Below are positions 21,001 to 34,233 of a stretch of DNA of 64,000 nucleotides, in pieces (positions within the stretch are counted from its first letter, which is position 1; every line of letters begins with the position of its first letter). The stretch lies in NCBI GenBank assembly GCA_036435485.1, contig CM071598.1, positions 177,640,148-177,704,147 of the forward strand, read 5' to 3'. The DNA is from Saposhnikovia divaricata (taxonomy: Eukaryota > Streptophyta > Magnoliopsida > Apiales > Apiaceae). The position numbers were made by a program, and so were the translations under genes. The notes beneath the pieces are model-generated. The model was not told the DNA's origin and did no database searches. It saw only the letters and a list, made by a program, of their open reading frames with translations.

Positions 21001-24000
21001 TTATACTAAATCATCATTATCACTTAATTCATCATTTTCGGCTTCATTCTCATCTTTGTTTTCGTCTTCGTCTTCTTTAGATTTTTAACTTTTTTCTTCA
21101 TCGTCATGATATACCAAATAGTCATTTTCAAACATCCTCAAGTCAACGAAAAAATTTGAGGGATTGTGAACAATAACTCTTTCGACGTGTGATGATGAAG
21201 CATTTGACACCTCATTTTGTAAAGCAACATCGTTGATTCTAATATTTTCTTTAGTTGACACGCTTTCATCAACTTGTCGACTTTTTGTTGTTAGAACCGT
21301 CTACATTGATGATTTTGCATTTGAAATATTTGATGCATAGTATACTTGATGGGCTTGACTAGCCAAAACAAACACGTCGTCGGCATTTAACTTTGATTTG
21401 ACATCCACGGTGGTCATCCGGTGTTTATCGACTTTGACATGTTTCATGTGATCAAACCAATGACATTTGAAGACGATTACTTGATGCACATTGTGATATA
21501 ATAGTTTTAAAACTTCTTCTAATCTTCCGTAATAGTTTCCATAACTTTCTTTGTAAGAAGTTCCTACAATTAATAAAGTATAAAATTTGAATACAAATAA
21601 TAAAGCAAAAATATAATTTGGATATCAAGAATATATTAAATTCCTCACCAAGGACAACTACACCGGAGTTTGGTGAAGTGAGATCTTTAGCATTTACACA
21701 ATTAAATTTGTAGCCATCGCATTTGCACGCTTTATATGACTCCACTTGATACATCGGACCTCTTATAAGGTCTAAAAATTTCTTTTTGAGCTCTTCATCA
21801 TCTTGTACCTAAAATATACGTGAAAAACATATGTGAATAAAGTTAAATATACAAAAAATATAAGCACATGTGTGTGTATGTATAAAAGAAAACACATACC
21901 CTTCTTTCAAACCAATCTCGAAAATGTTCTTTTTGATATTGTTCGTTTTCAGCATCATTGAGGTGGAGGTAATGTTGTTGCACCAACTTTTGGAATCCAC
22001 TACATATTTACATTGAACAATAAAAATAAATTAATTTGTGAACTAAATTCTTAATTATTGAAGTAAAGATGGTTAAGAAAAATCTTACCGTAAGTACTTT
22101 CCAACTTTCGGTGAATTAATAAGAACATAGTATGTCACAAGTCCATGTTCATCATTACTCAAGATTCTATCTCTACTCCGTAGACTAGGATGTGTCAGAT
22201 ACGTGTAACTTCTAACAAACCGACATCATGAACCTTTCGAGGTGCCTCGTTTCGACGTAACCGATCACACACTCTTTCCTTTTTGGAATCAAAAAACATT
22301 GAGCAAAAGTGTACACATTCCTCTTCAATGTAGCGTTGTGCCATTGAACCTTCGAGCTTTGTTTCCAACTTTCAATTTCAAGTTGTGCAAGTATCTCTTA
22401 ACAAAATACATCCAACTCAAATTAGACGGACCACCCAACTTTCCCTCGGTAGCTAAATGTAGTGGCAAATGCTCCATCGGATTAAAAGATCCCGGAATGA
22501 AGACGGTTTCAAGCTTGGACATTATCCTCACTATATCTTTCTCCATTTTCTGCAAATCTGTGTATCTGAGACTCGACGAGCATAAATCTTGAAAGAAGTT
22601 GTATAAATCAATAATAGGATCAACTACATGCTTTGGAAGTAAGTCACGACAAACAATAGGCAACAACTTTTGCATAAAAACATGGTAGTCGTGTGATTTC
22701 ATCCCGCGAATGCAAATTTTCTTCCAATTCACGCACCTAGATATGTTTGAGGCATACCCATCTGGAAGTTTCAATGCCTCAATCCACTTGAACAACTGAT
22801 GAATTTGTTCCCTCAAGAGCACAAATGGTGCATGTGGTTCCGTGTCATCACCTTGAATCCACAACTCACGGTATACACCTAATTCTTTCAATCCTTTCTT
22901 GCTTTTGTGTTATCTTTGGACTTGTTCGCATCACCAAGAATTGTGAAAAATATGTTTTCAAAGATATTCTTTTCAGTGTACATAATGTCAATGTTGTGAC
23001 GAAGGCTGAGTGTCTCCCAATATGGAAGCTCAAAAAATGGAGAGCTGTGAGTCCAATTATGTGTCACGCCATAATCCTTCGGTTTTCTCTTCGATGACTT
23101 TCCTGGATGGGGAAATTGTATCTGCTCACACATAGTCTTTGCACGTGATCCTGAATGTCGAGCACAAACTGATCGTGTCTCAATGCTTCCAAACCTTGTG
23201 CTCCTTCTTAGAGGATCATCTGGTTCTAAAAAATACCGTGTAGTGCCATAAAAAGTAGCTTTACCACCATGTTTAAGTTGCTTAGCTTTCACCCCTCCCA
23301 TGCAAACTGGACATGACAACTTAACTTTAGTAGACCACCCACTAAGCATAGCAAGTGCAGGAAAGTCACTAACTGTCCATAAAAAAGCTGCCTTCATCGT
23401 AAACTTTGTGCGTGAGAATATGTCATATGTTTCCACCCCAGTATGCCACAATGTTTTCAATTCATCAATTAGCGGCCTAAGATAAACATGCAAGTCTTTT
23501 GTCGGATCCGTCGGTCCGGGAATAAGAAGAGGCATGAACATGTACGGAGCGTTAGTACACATAGATGGGGGAAGATTGTACACAAAAATCACAACAGGCC
23601 ATATAACGCCCTAGAAAATATCGTAATTATTATTATTATTGTTATTTAATTATTTAATATTAAACGTGGATTCTAGGGTGTGAAAATTTTTTTTAGGATA
23701 AAATATATGTGACGTCATGTCTACATGTTATATGATGATTTATATGTGAAATGTGGGTTCGTGTATTTTTATTTGAATTTTGATGACAAAAATCTATTTA
23801 AATTGTGTTTTATTGATCTTCTGAAATTTTTATAAAATCATCGGAGTATTTAAAAATCATGAAACCTTTTGTGTTATCATCTTTGTGATACTAAATAGTT
23901 TTTAAAATTATTGGAATAATTAATTTGAGTGTTTAAGTATTTTAAAATGATTTTGAGAGCTTTATTTCATTTAAAGGATCTTATCTTGAAAAATCCATAT

Positions 24001-24376
24001 TTAATTCAATTTTGATCCTAAAATTATTTTAAAAATATGAGGATGTTTGTCATCTCATAAATTTTATTTCAGAAATTTTTAACTTATTTTTCTACAAATT
24101 CTCTGTTTTATTTTGATTTTTAAAATGATTTAGATTAGTTTTTTTTATTAGATTTCAGCTTGTGGGAAATTATTTGATAACACCTGGTTTTGTTTGTAAG
24201 AGGCAGCAGCTTCTCTTTTTTTTTTCTTCGAGATAATTCTCGACTCTGCTGTGGTCAACCTCTCTCCCTCATAGCTCTCGAACTTTCTTTGCAACCTCTC
24301 TTTCTTTCTAATCTCTTGACACTCTCTCCAGCTCTCTCTCTAATCCCTCCCTCTAACCTCTCAACCTCTCTTCAAT

Positions 24377-24420
<44 letters not shown>

Positions 24421-26354
24421 CAATCACTAAATTTCTCTCTTCTATTTTCCACTGCAAAGAACCGCGGCGCTGTGTGTATAAACAGTCGGGTCCTTGTGTT
24501 TAAATCTGAGTTTTTTTTTCTTCAATGTTTCGGTCCTTGAAGGTAGGGATGTTGAAAATCGTATTATGTGAGCGCAAATGGGGTGCGTATGTCCTGTTGT
24601 ATGTGTGTATTCTTGCGTTTTAGTGGGAAACTGATTCCCATGTTAATATTTGTATATATGTGAATATTCGATTTTGGGGTTAGCTGTGTAATGGGTATTA
24701 GTTTAATTATATTATAAAGGATGTATGGGTGATTATAATGTGTTGTATGTTAAGTTTTTAGTTAAGACATTGATATGCTTATGCGTACTTTGTGTTGAAA
24801 TTTTTAAGTGTGGTATGGTCTCAAGTGAGAAACGAGTACGAGGAAAGGAATTGTTGTGGATTATATATGTTTACCGTGGGATGTGTTAGTTATGCAGTCG
24901 AGGTGAAGCTTGGGTGTACGAAGTTATGGATGTGCGATTGTGTGTGGCGATGTCGTGTCCGTGTAGCTGCAGTGCCGAGTGAAGAGGGAAAAGGAGGCAA
25001 GAGTGTGTTAGTTATGTTCAGGGTATATAATTGGGCTGGTATGATTATATTTGAGTGGGTGTGTGCTATATAACAGGGTGGTGTATGTGGGTGTCATGCG
25101 TGGAGAAGGAAAAGAAACATGACAGGAGGAGGCAGTTGGGTGAAGTGCAGGGGTGCCGTGGTTGGTGTCGTTAGGCAGTGAAGCCAAGGAAAGAAAAGAG
25201 AGAATGAGAAAGAAGTAAGGAAATGAGACAGAGGGTAGATAGTGGAGATGGTTGTCGGAAGTAGTGAGGGTTTTGAAATTGTTATATGGGGAAATATACG
25301 TGAAGCTTGGTAAGTTGTTGCTGGGGTTGTAATTGCTACAATTGTACAAATGTTAGATGTGTTATAATGGAATCATATTTGTTACTTGCAAATATTGTTG
25401 TAGTAATGACTCGTTTTCAAGCATTATTGGTTTAACATTTGGTAATCATAAGTATTAGCATTGTGGAGCATTTCATAAGTATGAGCGGTTTGGTTGGTTA
25501 AATTTTGTGAATTGAATAAACCTGTATGTTGAATTCACGGGTAATAATTAGTTTGATAATATGATGGTGTGATTCGGTTTATGCGTTAGGAGTAAGAATT
25601 CAAGTGTTTGCGTATGAATTGTGGTTGTGTCATTAAGTCAAGTATTAAAATTATAGTCGGTCATATGTATAGGGAAATTATGTTGTATTTGTTGCTTGTT
25701 TGTGTCGGTTAAATTCCGACCGGGAAGGTTATATATTAGAGGAGGTGCTGTCCAATTTTTGTTAGAATTATTTTGTAATTATTATAGTAATTTGATAAGA
25801 GTTATTTTAAATCAATATGAGGTACAAGTTAAAGAGATAAAAGTGTAAATTGATATTACGTGCTATGTACTTACCTGATTTTATGATTATACGTGATTAT
25901 TTTGAGCTATATGTGATAAATTGTAAAGCATATAGGACGCGTTTGGGTAGATTAGATTTAGACGGTTAAGGTTATAAGCGTACTGAAGTATTACTTTACC
26001 TTTATATAGGTACCAGTATGAGGCCGGTAAGAGCCAGTGCACGTGTAGATGAAATCTGAAGGAAGGGAGATAATTATCAAAGTTGACGAGTGTAATCACG
26101 TAGAAGGTGATGAGTGATAAAGAAAAGACGGATACATGATCGGATAAAGGCCAAAGTATAAAGAAGTGGAGACTGATGTAAAGTGAGTAAGGAATTGAGA
26201 TATTGGAATTGGAAACTTCATGTATTGAGGCAAGTTTACTATCCCTCACTTATTGTTCAAAGTGATGTGAAACCTTTTGTATTATTGTTCTTTCGAAATC
26301 CCTTCTTGCAAGCAATTATATTCTTCATTTTTACTCTGAATAACGTGAACCTGT

Positions 26355-28042
26355 TGATAAGTGGATTTATATCCACTTGGAGCGTTCCATATCGGCTTAA
26401 ATTGATTGTCTTGGGCTCAAGTTTGTTGTAGTTTTGATGTGTTTTGCTTAGTTGTGCAGATTTACGAGAATGTTGATTAAGGTGGATGCTTCTATCGTTT
26501 TTGGAGAATTAATTGATTGAAATTCGGATTTCTGAGACAATTGCGCAGTCTACACTGTTTTGGACATATCTGGAGTTCTAGAAGTCCGTTTTCAGCGATC
26601 TTACTGCCCACGCGAAGCTTGGGAGATTTTCTACAATATGGGATAGGTGTTGCACGGGCAGGTTGCGCGTGGTTGGCGCAGGCTGCGCGACAAACAGACT
26701 GCTGGGCGCAGGTTGCGCGCGGAAAATATTGAAAATTACTGTTTTGGCCATATCTTGAGTTCTAGAAGTCCGTTTGAGGCCCGTAAGCAGTCCACGCGAA
26801 GATAACGAGATTCTCTATCATTCTAACGTGGTCCAGAGGTCCAATTATGATTGGAACGTTCCAGAAATACTTAAGAAAAGTCAGCTACCAATTTTCCTTC
26901 AAAACCGAATCAGTTTAGGAAACGTATTATGTGCCGAGCTGCAGAAATTCAACTTTGACAAGGAAATTGCTATAATTCCTACTTCTAATAAGTATGGTAA
27001 TTTCTCTGGGCGCCTAGAACATTCCAGAATCAGATCTATACATGGAATTTGCAATTCTATTCTCATTCAAGAACGGAAATTGCCAATCTTCTATTCCAAC
27101 TCTGAAACGGCAATTGCTTGGTGGGCAAGACTTCTAGAGCCTATATAAACACATCCAACCCTTGTAATTTGTATCATTAGGAGAGAACCATTATATATCA
27201 ATTACTTAGATTTATTTGTATCTTTTCATACTTTGTTTTTATCATGGTTTCATCAGATCCCATGATGACGAGAGGTTCGATTATGAACTAATCGTTGTCA
27301 TGGGATTCTAACAGATTTATCTATGTAACTTAGTAGTTTGATTGCTTTAAAGATTTATGTGTGGTGAATTCTTGATATCCTCGTATGGTTGTGTTTCATG
27401 TGTTTAGATGAGTCATGAACATCTAATTTGTTAATCTCTTGCGAAACGAGAGTGGATCTTGAGATTTAGAACTTGCCATGCTAGCATAGGATAGGTTGAT
27501 ATTATTATCATGATTTGTGGCATACATAGAGATATGATGCTACCCTATGTGATCTATGTGGATAACTTGTGCTTCAACCTTTATGTTTTCAAATTCTATA
27601 GAGATATAGGGTCTAAACATAATTGGTGTCTACCCATCTTCTATCTCTTTTGTGGATGCATGCGTAGTTTGGTATTAGTATACCGAGAGGTAGCTTTTAC
27701 TTGTTTCGTGTTATCCGATCAGATATCAAAACCATCACATGCATTGATTAAAGGCATCAACTCTAAGCGAAGTATTTAAGGAAGTTAGGATCCCATGTTA
27801 CTCTTGTAGACGTAATTCAATTTCAATTCTTGTTAGTTAGATAATTCTAGTTAATTTACTTCTTAGTTAATTTAGTTAATTAAACCCAATTTGTTATTTG
27901 TCTTAGCAGTGAGTAATAACCATACATTGTTGCATAGGTACAATAACTGAATTAAAACCATAACCAGATCTCTGTGGGAACGAACTCGACTTATTCATAT
28001 ATTACTTGTGACCACGTACGCTTGCGTGATTTAGTGCAAACA
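26355..28042 (+). repeat. 5' LTR of the Athila-like element
   Basis: It contains a GC-rich patch with GCGCAGG(T/C)TGCGCG-type repeats at about 26655-26725 and a TATA box, CTATATAAAC, at 27141-27150 (transcription start near 27175). The 3' LTR carries the same features. Confidence 0.92.
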
Positions 28043-28203
28043 AGTTTTTGGCGCCGCTGCCGGGGATCATCGGTGTTTTATTTTTGGTTTATGTGCTTGT
28101 CAATAGTGGTCGTTAGAGTTCACTGACTCGGATTAGTTACTTATCTATTCTTGTGTAGTTCGTTGGTGTTTCAGGTACTTGTCAAAGAGCGTTGACTTTG
28201 AAG

Positions 28204-29271
28204 ATGGATTTTCTAAATTACTATCGAGTTCAGCAGGTGGTTAGTGTTTGTGAGCTATGTGCGGGCGCACATGAGACGAATCAGTGCTGGAGCAACCAAG
28301 GTGGTTTTCAACAACCTCAGCAGCCTTATCAGCAGTATCAAGGTCAACAATATGGAGCACAGCCTTACTATCCTCAGAATTTTCTGCAGCAGCAGAACCA
28401 GGATTTTCAGCAGCAGCTAGGGCATAATTTTCTGCAGCAGTATGACCCGTGGCAATCTAAACCTCTGAGTTATGAGGAACAACCATATTTTCAATACCTT
28501 CCTCAACAGTACCAGCAAGATGTTCCAGACATGTCATATTTCTTTGGAAGTGAAGAGTTTCAACATCAGCAACCTATTCCTACTTTTCAGTCAGATGAGG
28601 TTGATGATTTGAAGGAGATTAGGAAGGAGATTATGTTGCTTGTAGAGGGTCATGAGAAGAATCTCAAATCTATGGAGACACTAGTTGCTCAAGTTTTGAG
28701 TGTCTTGGAACAAGAGAAACAGCAATCCATACGAGAGGCAATTCCAAAGAATAACGATCACTTGGAGCAAGGTACTGCATGCTTAATCGAAGAAGACAAA
28801 TTCCAAGGTGAGGTGAGCGTTCACAAGCCATGTGAGGAATTTGATCACGCTGGTGAGGTGGATGCTTTGGAAAGGGCACTATTTGGGACAGACACTGTTG
28901 AGCTGCACAAATTTCAAAAATTGGTATGTTCGTACCAAGAGGCTGAAGAACATGGGAAAGATGCAGGTCTTCTACTTGTCTCAGATTATAAAGATGGAGG
29001 TAGCGCATTAGAGCCAATGGAGGAAGTTCTCGTTGAGGAACCAAAGGCTTCAGCAACTTATATCTACCCTCCTCCATTATATTCAAGCGAAGCCCGCGAG
29101 TGTGTGTTATTCTACAAATTGACAGATTTTAGGTCAATAGATAAAGGCATTGGAAAAGGACATAGTTGTTACACGAATAGGACAAGCGAGGATAAAGGGC
29201 AGAAAGTGTGCCGCCGTGATGACGATGAAGTCTCACGAAGAGAGGACCAGGCAAACTATTATCATCCTTAA
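28204..29271 (+). CDS. gag: Gag-like ORF of the Athila-like element, N-terminal part missing
   Basis: The frame of about 355 residues most likely starts at ATG 28204 (MDFLNYYRVQQVV); an upstream in-frame ATG at 28192 exists. A CCHC-type zinc finger C-E-L-C-A-G-A-H-E-T-N-Q-C lies at residues ~16-28, as in Athila nucleocapsid. A Gln/Tyr/Pro-rich stretch follows (to ~125) and then an acidic region with heptad-like Leu/Glu. The large capsid part normally before the zinc finger is absent, so the frame looks like an internal deletion or fusion. It is intact in a young element and may still be translated. Role, if any, in packaging is inference. Confidence 0.7.
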   Translation: MDFLNYYRVQQVVSVCELCAGAHETNQCWSNQGGFQQPQQPYQQYQGQQYGAQPYYPQNFLQQQNQDFQQQLGHNFLQQYDPWQSKPLSYEEQPYFQYLPQQYQQDVPDMSYFFGSEEFQHQQPIPTFQSDEVDDLKEIRKEIMLLVEGHEKNLKSMETLVAQVLSVLEQEKQQSIREAIPKNNDHLEQGTACLIEEDKFQGEVSVHKPCEEFDHAGEVDALERALFGTDTVELHKFQKLVCSYQEAEEHGKDAGLLLVSDYKDGGSALEPMEEVLVEEPKASATYIYPPPLYSSEARECVLFYKLTDFRSIDKGIGKGHSCYTNRTSEDKGQKVCRRDDDEVSRREDQANYYHP

Positions 29272-29286
29272 TGGAGGCTTGGAAGT

Positions 29287-29306
29287 AACGTCAAGCTATT
29301 GACGTT
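29287..29306. other. Perfect hairpin after the gag-like ORF
   Basis: AACGTCAA and TTGACGTT pair across a GCTA loop. It lies just downstream of the ORF stop and before AAAGAAGCGCTTCTTGGGAG, a block I associate with the pol ends of Athila-like elements. It may be an RNA structure for packaging or processing; that is inference. Confidence 0.6.
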
Positions 29307-29994
29307 AAAGAAGCGCTTCTTGGGAGGCAACCCAAGCATTGTTGTATATTGGTATGTTTTCTACTTTCCCTTGTATTTACTTCCATTCAATGAGGACATT
29401 GAATATTCTAAGTTTGGGGGTGTTTGAGGGATAAGTAGTGTATATATATGTGATTGTTAGTCATTGTGTTCATATAGGATTTCATGCTTTGCATATTAGT
29501 AGTAGTAGTTCATGCATATATGTTCGTATTATTTATGTTTGTTTCATATAGGACATTCTGTTATTGTGGTATGTATGTTCATATAGTTGCATGAGCATGG
29601 CATGCATTTTCCATGATCCCTTAGAACGAGCTAATTCTGATTGGTAGGTAGGTGTCTAATTGAGTGTGGTAATGATGAGTAGAGGGTTGATTTATAGTTT
29701 CTATGAAATTGACTTGCATGCTTCAGAAACAAAACTAATTACACCGTCCCATTGGGTGCTTTTGGGCTAGGTTGAGGTTATGCTTGTTTGGTTGTTTGAG
29801 ATTTAATCACTTGTTTATATTTAGAATTTTCGTTATTCCCTTGATAGCGTAGTAGCACTAAAGTCTAAGTTTGGGGGAAAACAGGAATTTCATGCTAGTT
29901 GTTGGCTAGGTGTCAAATGGCTAGTAGCCGGCTCATATTTATATGAGTAGTCTAGGGTTGGAAATGAGAATTCTCATTCCAGATTGCATATGTG

Positions 29995-30043
29995 GAAAAA
30001 AAAAAGAGAAAAAAAAAAGAACAAAAAAGGAAAAAAAAAAGTT
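29995..30043. repeat. A-rich purine tract
   Basis: An interrupted poly-purine run (A-runs split by G) in the interior of the Athila-like element. No coding meaning seen. Confidence 0.85.
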
Positions 30044-30781
30044 GTGTAAATGTGTAGTTGCATAATTGGCCACGAGTGAGCTCTTTAATACTCGAGTAAT
30101 TAAGTCTGAGGGGACTTAGTCCTGGTAACCTAAAGCCCTTGTGGTTTGGGATTGCTGACCTAACACTCGCTACATGGGTATTATTGTATAAGCCTTTAGG
30201 GGTCTCATTCATTGCACGGTCAAATAAGCATGTTTGTTTGTGTTCTATATAGTTGTTTGTCGTTAATAAAGCATGAATTCCTGTCAAACTTGAATGAGGA
30301 TAGAGGTGTTCCTAGGTTATGAAGTGTCTACAGTCTATTCTATTTATAAACCTGTGATTGTCTTGGCGAAGAATATGTATGATTTTTGACCTAGTGTTGG
30401 GAGTATTTCTGATGAGCATTGCACACACGCACGTTTCTGTTCATGTATTGTTAGTATACGGGAACTTAGTCGAGCTCTATTTGGATTTAGTTGCATTCTT
30501 TGAGATATTTGCTTGCTAGTTGGTTTTGGTTAGTTTGAAAGGGATCGTTGCATTTTCATTTAGTGCATTCATGCATTGCATTGCATTAGGTTAAATGGAT
30601 TTTGTGGGTTCATTCGCTATAGGCCCTCACGAGACCTTACTCGTCCACTAGGGCTGCCTAGGGGTTTAAAGGGCTTGTTGCATATGCCAAATGCAACCGT
30701 GATCACCTACGGAAGTGGTACTAATTAATTAGTTGTAATTGTTTATGCTTGAGGACAAGCATCGGTTTAAGTTTGGGGGTG

Positions 30782-32469
30782 TGATAAGTGGATTTATATC
30801 CACTTGGAGCGTTCCATATCGGCTTAAATTGATTGTCTTGGGCTCAAGTTTGTTGTAGTTTTGATGTGTTTTGCTTAGTTGTGCAGATTTACGAGAATGT
30901 TGATTAAGGTGGATGCTTCTATCGTTTTTGGAGAATTAATTGATTGAAATTCGGATTTCTGAGACAATTGCGCAGTCTACACTGTTTTGGACATATCTGG
31001 AGTTCTAGAAGTCCGTTTTCAGCGATCTTACTGCCCACGCGAAGCTTGGAAGATTTTCTACAATATGGGACAGGTGTTGCACGGGCAGGTTGCGCGTGGT
31101 TGGTGCAGGCTGCGCGACAAACAGACTGCTGGGCGCAGGTTGCGCGCGGAAAATCTTGAAAATTACTGTTTTGGCCATATCTTGAGTTCTAGAAGTCCGT
31201 TTGAGGCCCGTAAGCAGTCCACGCGAAGATAACGAGATTCTCTATCATTCTAACGTGGTCCAGAGGTCCAATTATGATTGGAACGTTCCAGAAATACTTA
31301 AGAAAAGTCAGCTACGAATTTTCCTTCAAAACCGAATCAGTTTAGGAAACGTATTATGTGCCCAGCTGCAGAAATTCAACTTTGACAAGGAAATTGCTAT
31401 AATTCCTACTTCTAATAAGTATGGTAATTTCTCTGGGCGCCTAGAACATTCCAGAATCAGATCTATACATGGAATTTGCAATTCTATTCTCATTCAAGAA
31501 CGGAAATTGCCAATCTTCTATTCCAACTCTGAAACGGCAATTGCTTGGTGGGCAAGACTTCTAGAGCCTATATAAACACATCCAACCCTTGTAATTTGTA
31601 TCATTAGGAGAGAACCATTATATATCAATTACTTAGATTTATTTGTATCTTTTCATACTTTGTTTTTATCATGGTTTCATCAGATCCCATGATGACGAGA
31701 GGTTCGATTATGAACTAATCGTTGTCATGGGATTCTAACAGATTTATCTATGTAACTTAGTAGTTTGATTGCTTTAAAGATTTATGTGTGGTGAATTCTT
31801 GATATCCTCGTATGGTTGTGTTTCATGTGTTTAGATGAGTCATGAACATCTAATTTGTTAATCTCTTGCGAAACGAGAGTGGATCTTGAGATTTAGAACT
31901 TGCCATGCTAGCATAGGATAGGTTGATATTATTATCATGATTTGTGGCATACATAGAGATATGATGCTACCCTATGTGATCTATGTGGATAACTTGTGCT
32001 TCAACCTTTATGTTTTCAAATTCTATAGAGATATAGGGTCTAAACATAATTGGTGTCTACCCATCTTCTATCTCTTTTGTGGATGCATGCGTAGTTTGGT
32101 ATTAGTATACCGAGAGGTAGCTTTTACTTGTTTCGTGTTATCCGATCAGATATCAAAACCATCACATGCATTGATTAAAGGCATCAACTCTAAGCGAAGT
32201 ATTTAAGGAAGTTAGGATCCCATGTTACTCTTGTAGACGTAATTCAATTTCAATTCTTGTTAGTTAGATAATTCTAGTTAATTTACTTCTTAGTTAATTT
32301 AGTTAATTAAACCAAATTTGTTATTTGTCTTAGCAGTGAGTAATAACCATACATTGTTGCATAGATACAATAACTGAATTAAAACCATAACCAGATCTCT
32401 GTGGGAACGAACTCGACTTATTCATATATTACTTGTGACCACGTACGCTTGCGTGATTTAGTGCAAACA
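30782..32469 (+). repeat. 3' LTR of the Athila-like element
   Basis: Same length as the 5' LTR and nearly identical. Differences noted include GGGATAGG/GGGACAGG, GGCGCAGG/GGTGCAGG, CTACCAAT/CTACGAAT and GTGCCGAG/GTGCCCAG. The TATA box recurs near 31568. Confidence 0.93.
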
Positions 32470-34233
32470 CCTGTCCTGCTAATTATACGATAATCTTTTC
32501 AAATCATTTTGCTAGTGCCTATACTTTTCATCTTTATTCCTAGTGACATTTTCTTCTATTAAATTACAAACACTCATTCTCAAATTATTCTGTCATTGTT
32601 TATTTTCCCCACCTATCGTTCAGGTGTTGATTTATTTTAAAATTAATTTATTTCAATATTCCTCGTCTATACTAATATTCTTCAAAGTATATTTTCTTTC
32701 AAATTTATGTAAACTAATTCGAGGTTTATACTGTTGCTGAGGCATGTGTTGCTCAGTGACGGTTAAAGCCAAGAATGAATTGAGATCTTCTTAATTTTTT
32801 TAATCTCATTATTGTCATGCCGGTTCTGGCAGTTGAAACCTATGAGTGCTTAGCTGACAAGAGTGGGATCATAAGTAATTCAGAATTTCTTAAATCATCA
32901 TTTTAAACTATTCGAATCTTTCATGTTAGCTCAAACTTTGCAACGGATTTTCATCAATTGATAATCTTTGAAATGAGTGGTTATAATCAGTTCAGTAACT
33001 TAAATCTTCTGTTGAACTTCGAATTCCCTGTATTCTCTGATTTCTTTATAATTGTTGTTCCATTTCTAAAATCTTAATAATTGCTCAGTTATTTAATTTA
33101 TCATGTTTCCTTGATATATGATTCTTCTTGCTGAACCCTATCATGCTTAGTTTAATCTTATTGCTATGTCATTTATGATTCTTTATATCGAATGCTTCCC
33201 TGACCCTTAATCTTTTATTGTTGCTCATTAAAATGACTTAATTAATTAAAGATGTTTTAAAATTCCTTATACTGGGCTGATCTGTCATCAGTGAGTATAA
33301 AGGACTTAAAAGTGAAATATTTTAAAGATTTTAATGTGGTGGAATTCCGTCAAAATGTTTTCTACGGATTCCTTCAGATTGGAGGCGTAAGAGGTCGGGT
33401 GACGCCGGTCCAGCATTTTTTTAGCGTAAGAGGCTGGGGGAGTGCCCAGTCCAGCATTTGAAAGGCCAATGTGTTGCCTAATTGGGAACCCAATTTCAAG
33501 GTCCAGAGGGACTTCGTGTCCGGTATGGGGACTTTACGTGGCTGATCACCCGTATTGTCCGGAGTCATGGAAAAACTCCAATCAACTTAAATGTTTTTAA
33601 ATAGGTTTATGAAAAGTATGTTCATTAATAAAACAGTTTTAATGAAAAGAATGTTTTGATGAAGAAAATGGAAAGTCTTATTCTATGATGGAATTAAATT
33701 ATTCCTTGGGATAAATTGGTCATTGATATTGTTCATCAATTAATCATTGAAATGTTATTGTTTCACTATATTATTAACTTGCTGAGCGTTGTTGGCTCAC
33801 TCTTGCTTTATTTTCTCTAACCTTTCAGTTAGGATTAAGGGTGGATGACTACATACTTACAAGTCATATGAGAGCAATGAGGCAGCCTATACAGGATAGA
33901 TCTCGAAGTCAGAGCGGGCAGACACAAATTTGGTATGAGCTACAGATTAGATGGTACAATAGTTGAGAAATAGATCAGAAATAGAAGTTGTAATAATTTA
34001 TGTAATTTAGATTCTTGTTTCATACCATAACTTGGAATCGATCCTCGGTGAGGAATCATTGGTGTATTAAGTTTTAATTGTATTTGTTAAATTGGAATTT
34101 GGTTGGGTTGAATTACAGGTGGATAGTCTAATTTACGAATACTTCATGCCGAATTTTTCTAAAATTCCCCTGTATCGAAGTCTATTTTATTATAAAAGGT
34201 ATATTTTCAGTATTGGGAAACCGGAGCGTTACA

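Larger units (their letters stand above)
26355..32469 (+). mobile_element. Young Athila-like non-autonomous LTR retrotransposon
   Basis: LTRs 26355-28042 and 30782-32469 are both 1688 bp, start TGATAAGTGG and end GTGCAAACA. The target duplication CCTGT is perfect (26350-26354 and 32470-32474). The primer site TGGCGCCGCTGCCGGGGA (28049-28066) differs by one base from the tRNA-Asp site typical of Athila/Calypso elements. The polypurine tract AAGTTTGGGGGTG precedes the 3' LTR. By eye I count about eight differences between the LTRs, so insertion was recent. The 2.7 kb interior has one gag-like frame and no pol. Confidence 0.93.
23602..34233 (+). repeat. 5' LTR of the gypsy-like element, split by an Athila-like insertion
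   Basis: LTR sequence is 23602-26349 plus 32475-34233, about 4.5 kb once the insertion and one CCTGT copy are removed. It contains a CT-rich tract (24240-24415, including an uninterrupted CTCTCT run) followed by a possible TATAAA near 24476. Near its 3' end is the block GCTCACTCTTGC, which recurs in the related LTRs of this window. Confidence 0.8.

Noticed and set aside
24190..24540. 116-codon frame in the CT-rich tract
   Set aside because: Low-complexity Ser/Leu translation inside an LTR leader.
26517..27148. Short frames in the Athila-like LTR, repeated at 30944-31575
   Set aside because: They lie in LTR U3 with the TATA box downstream; duplicated only because the LTR is duplicated.
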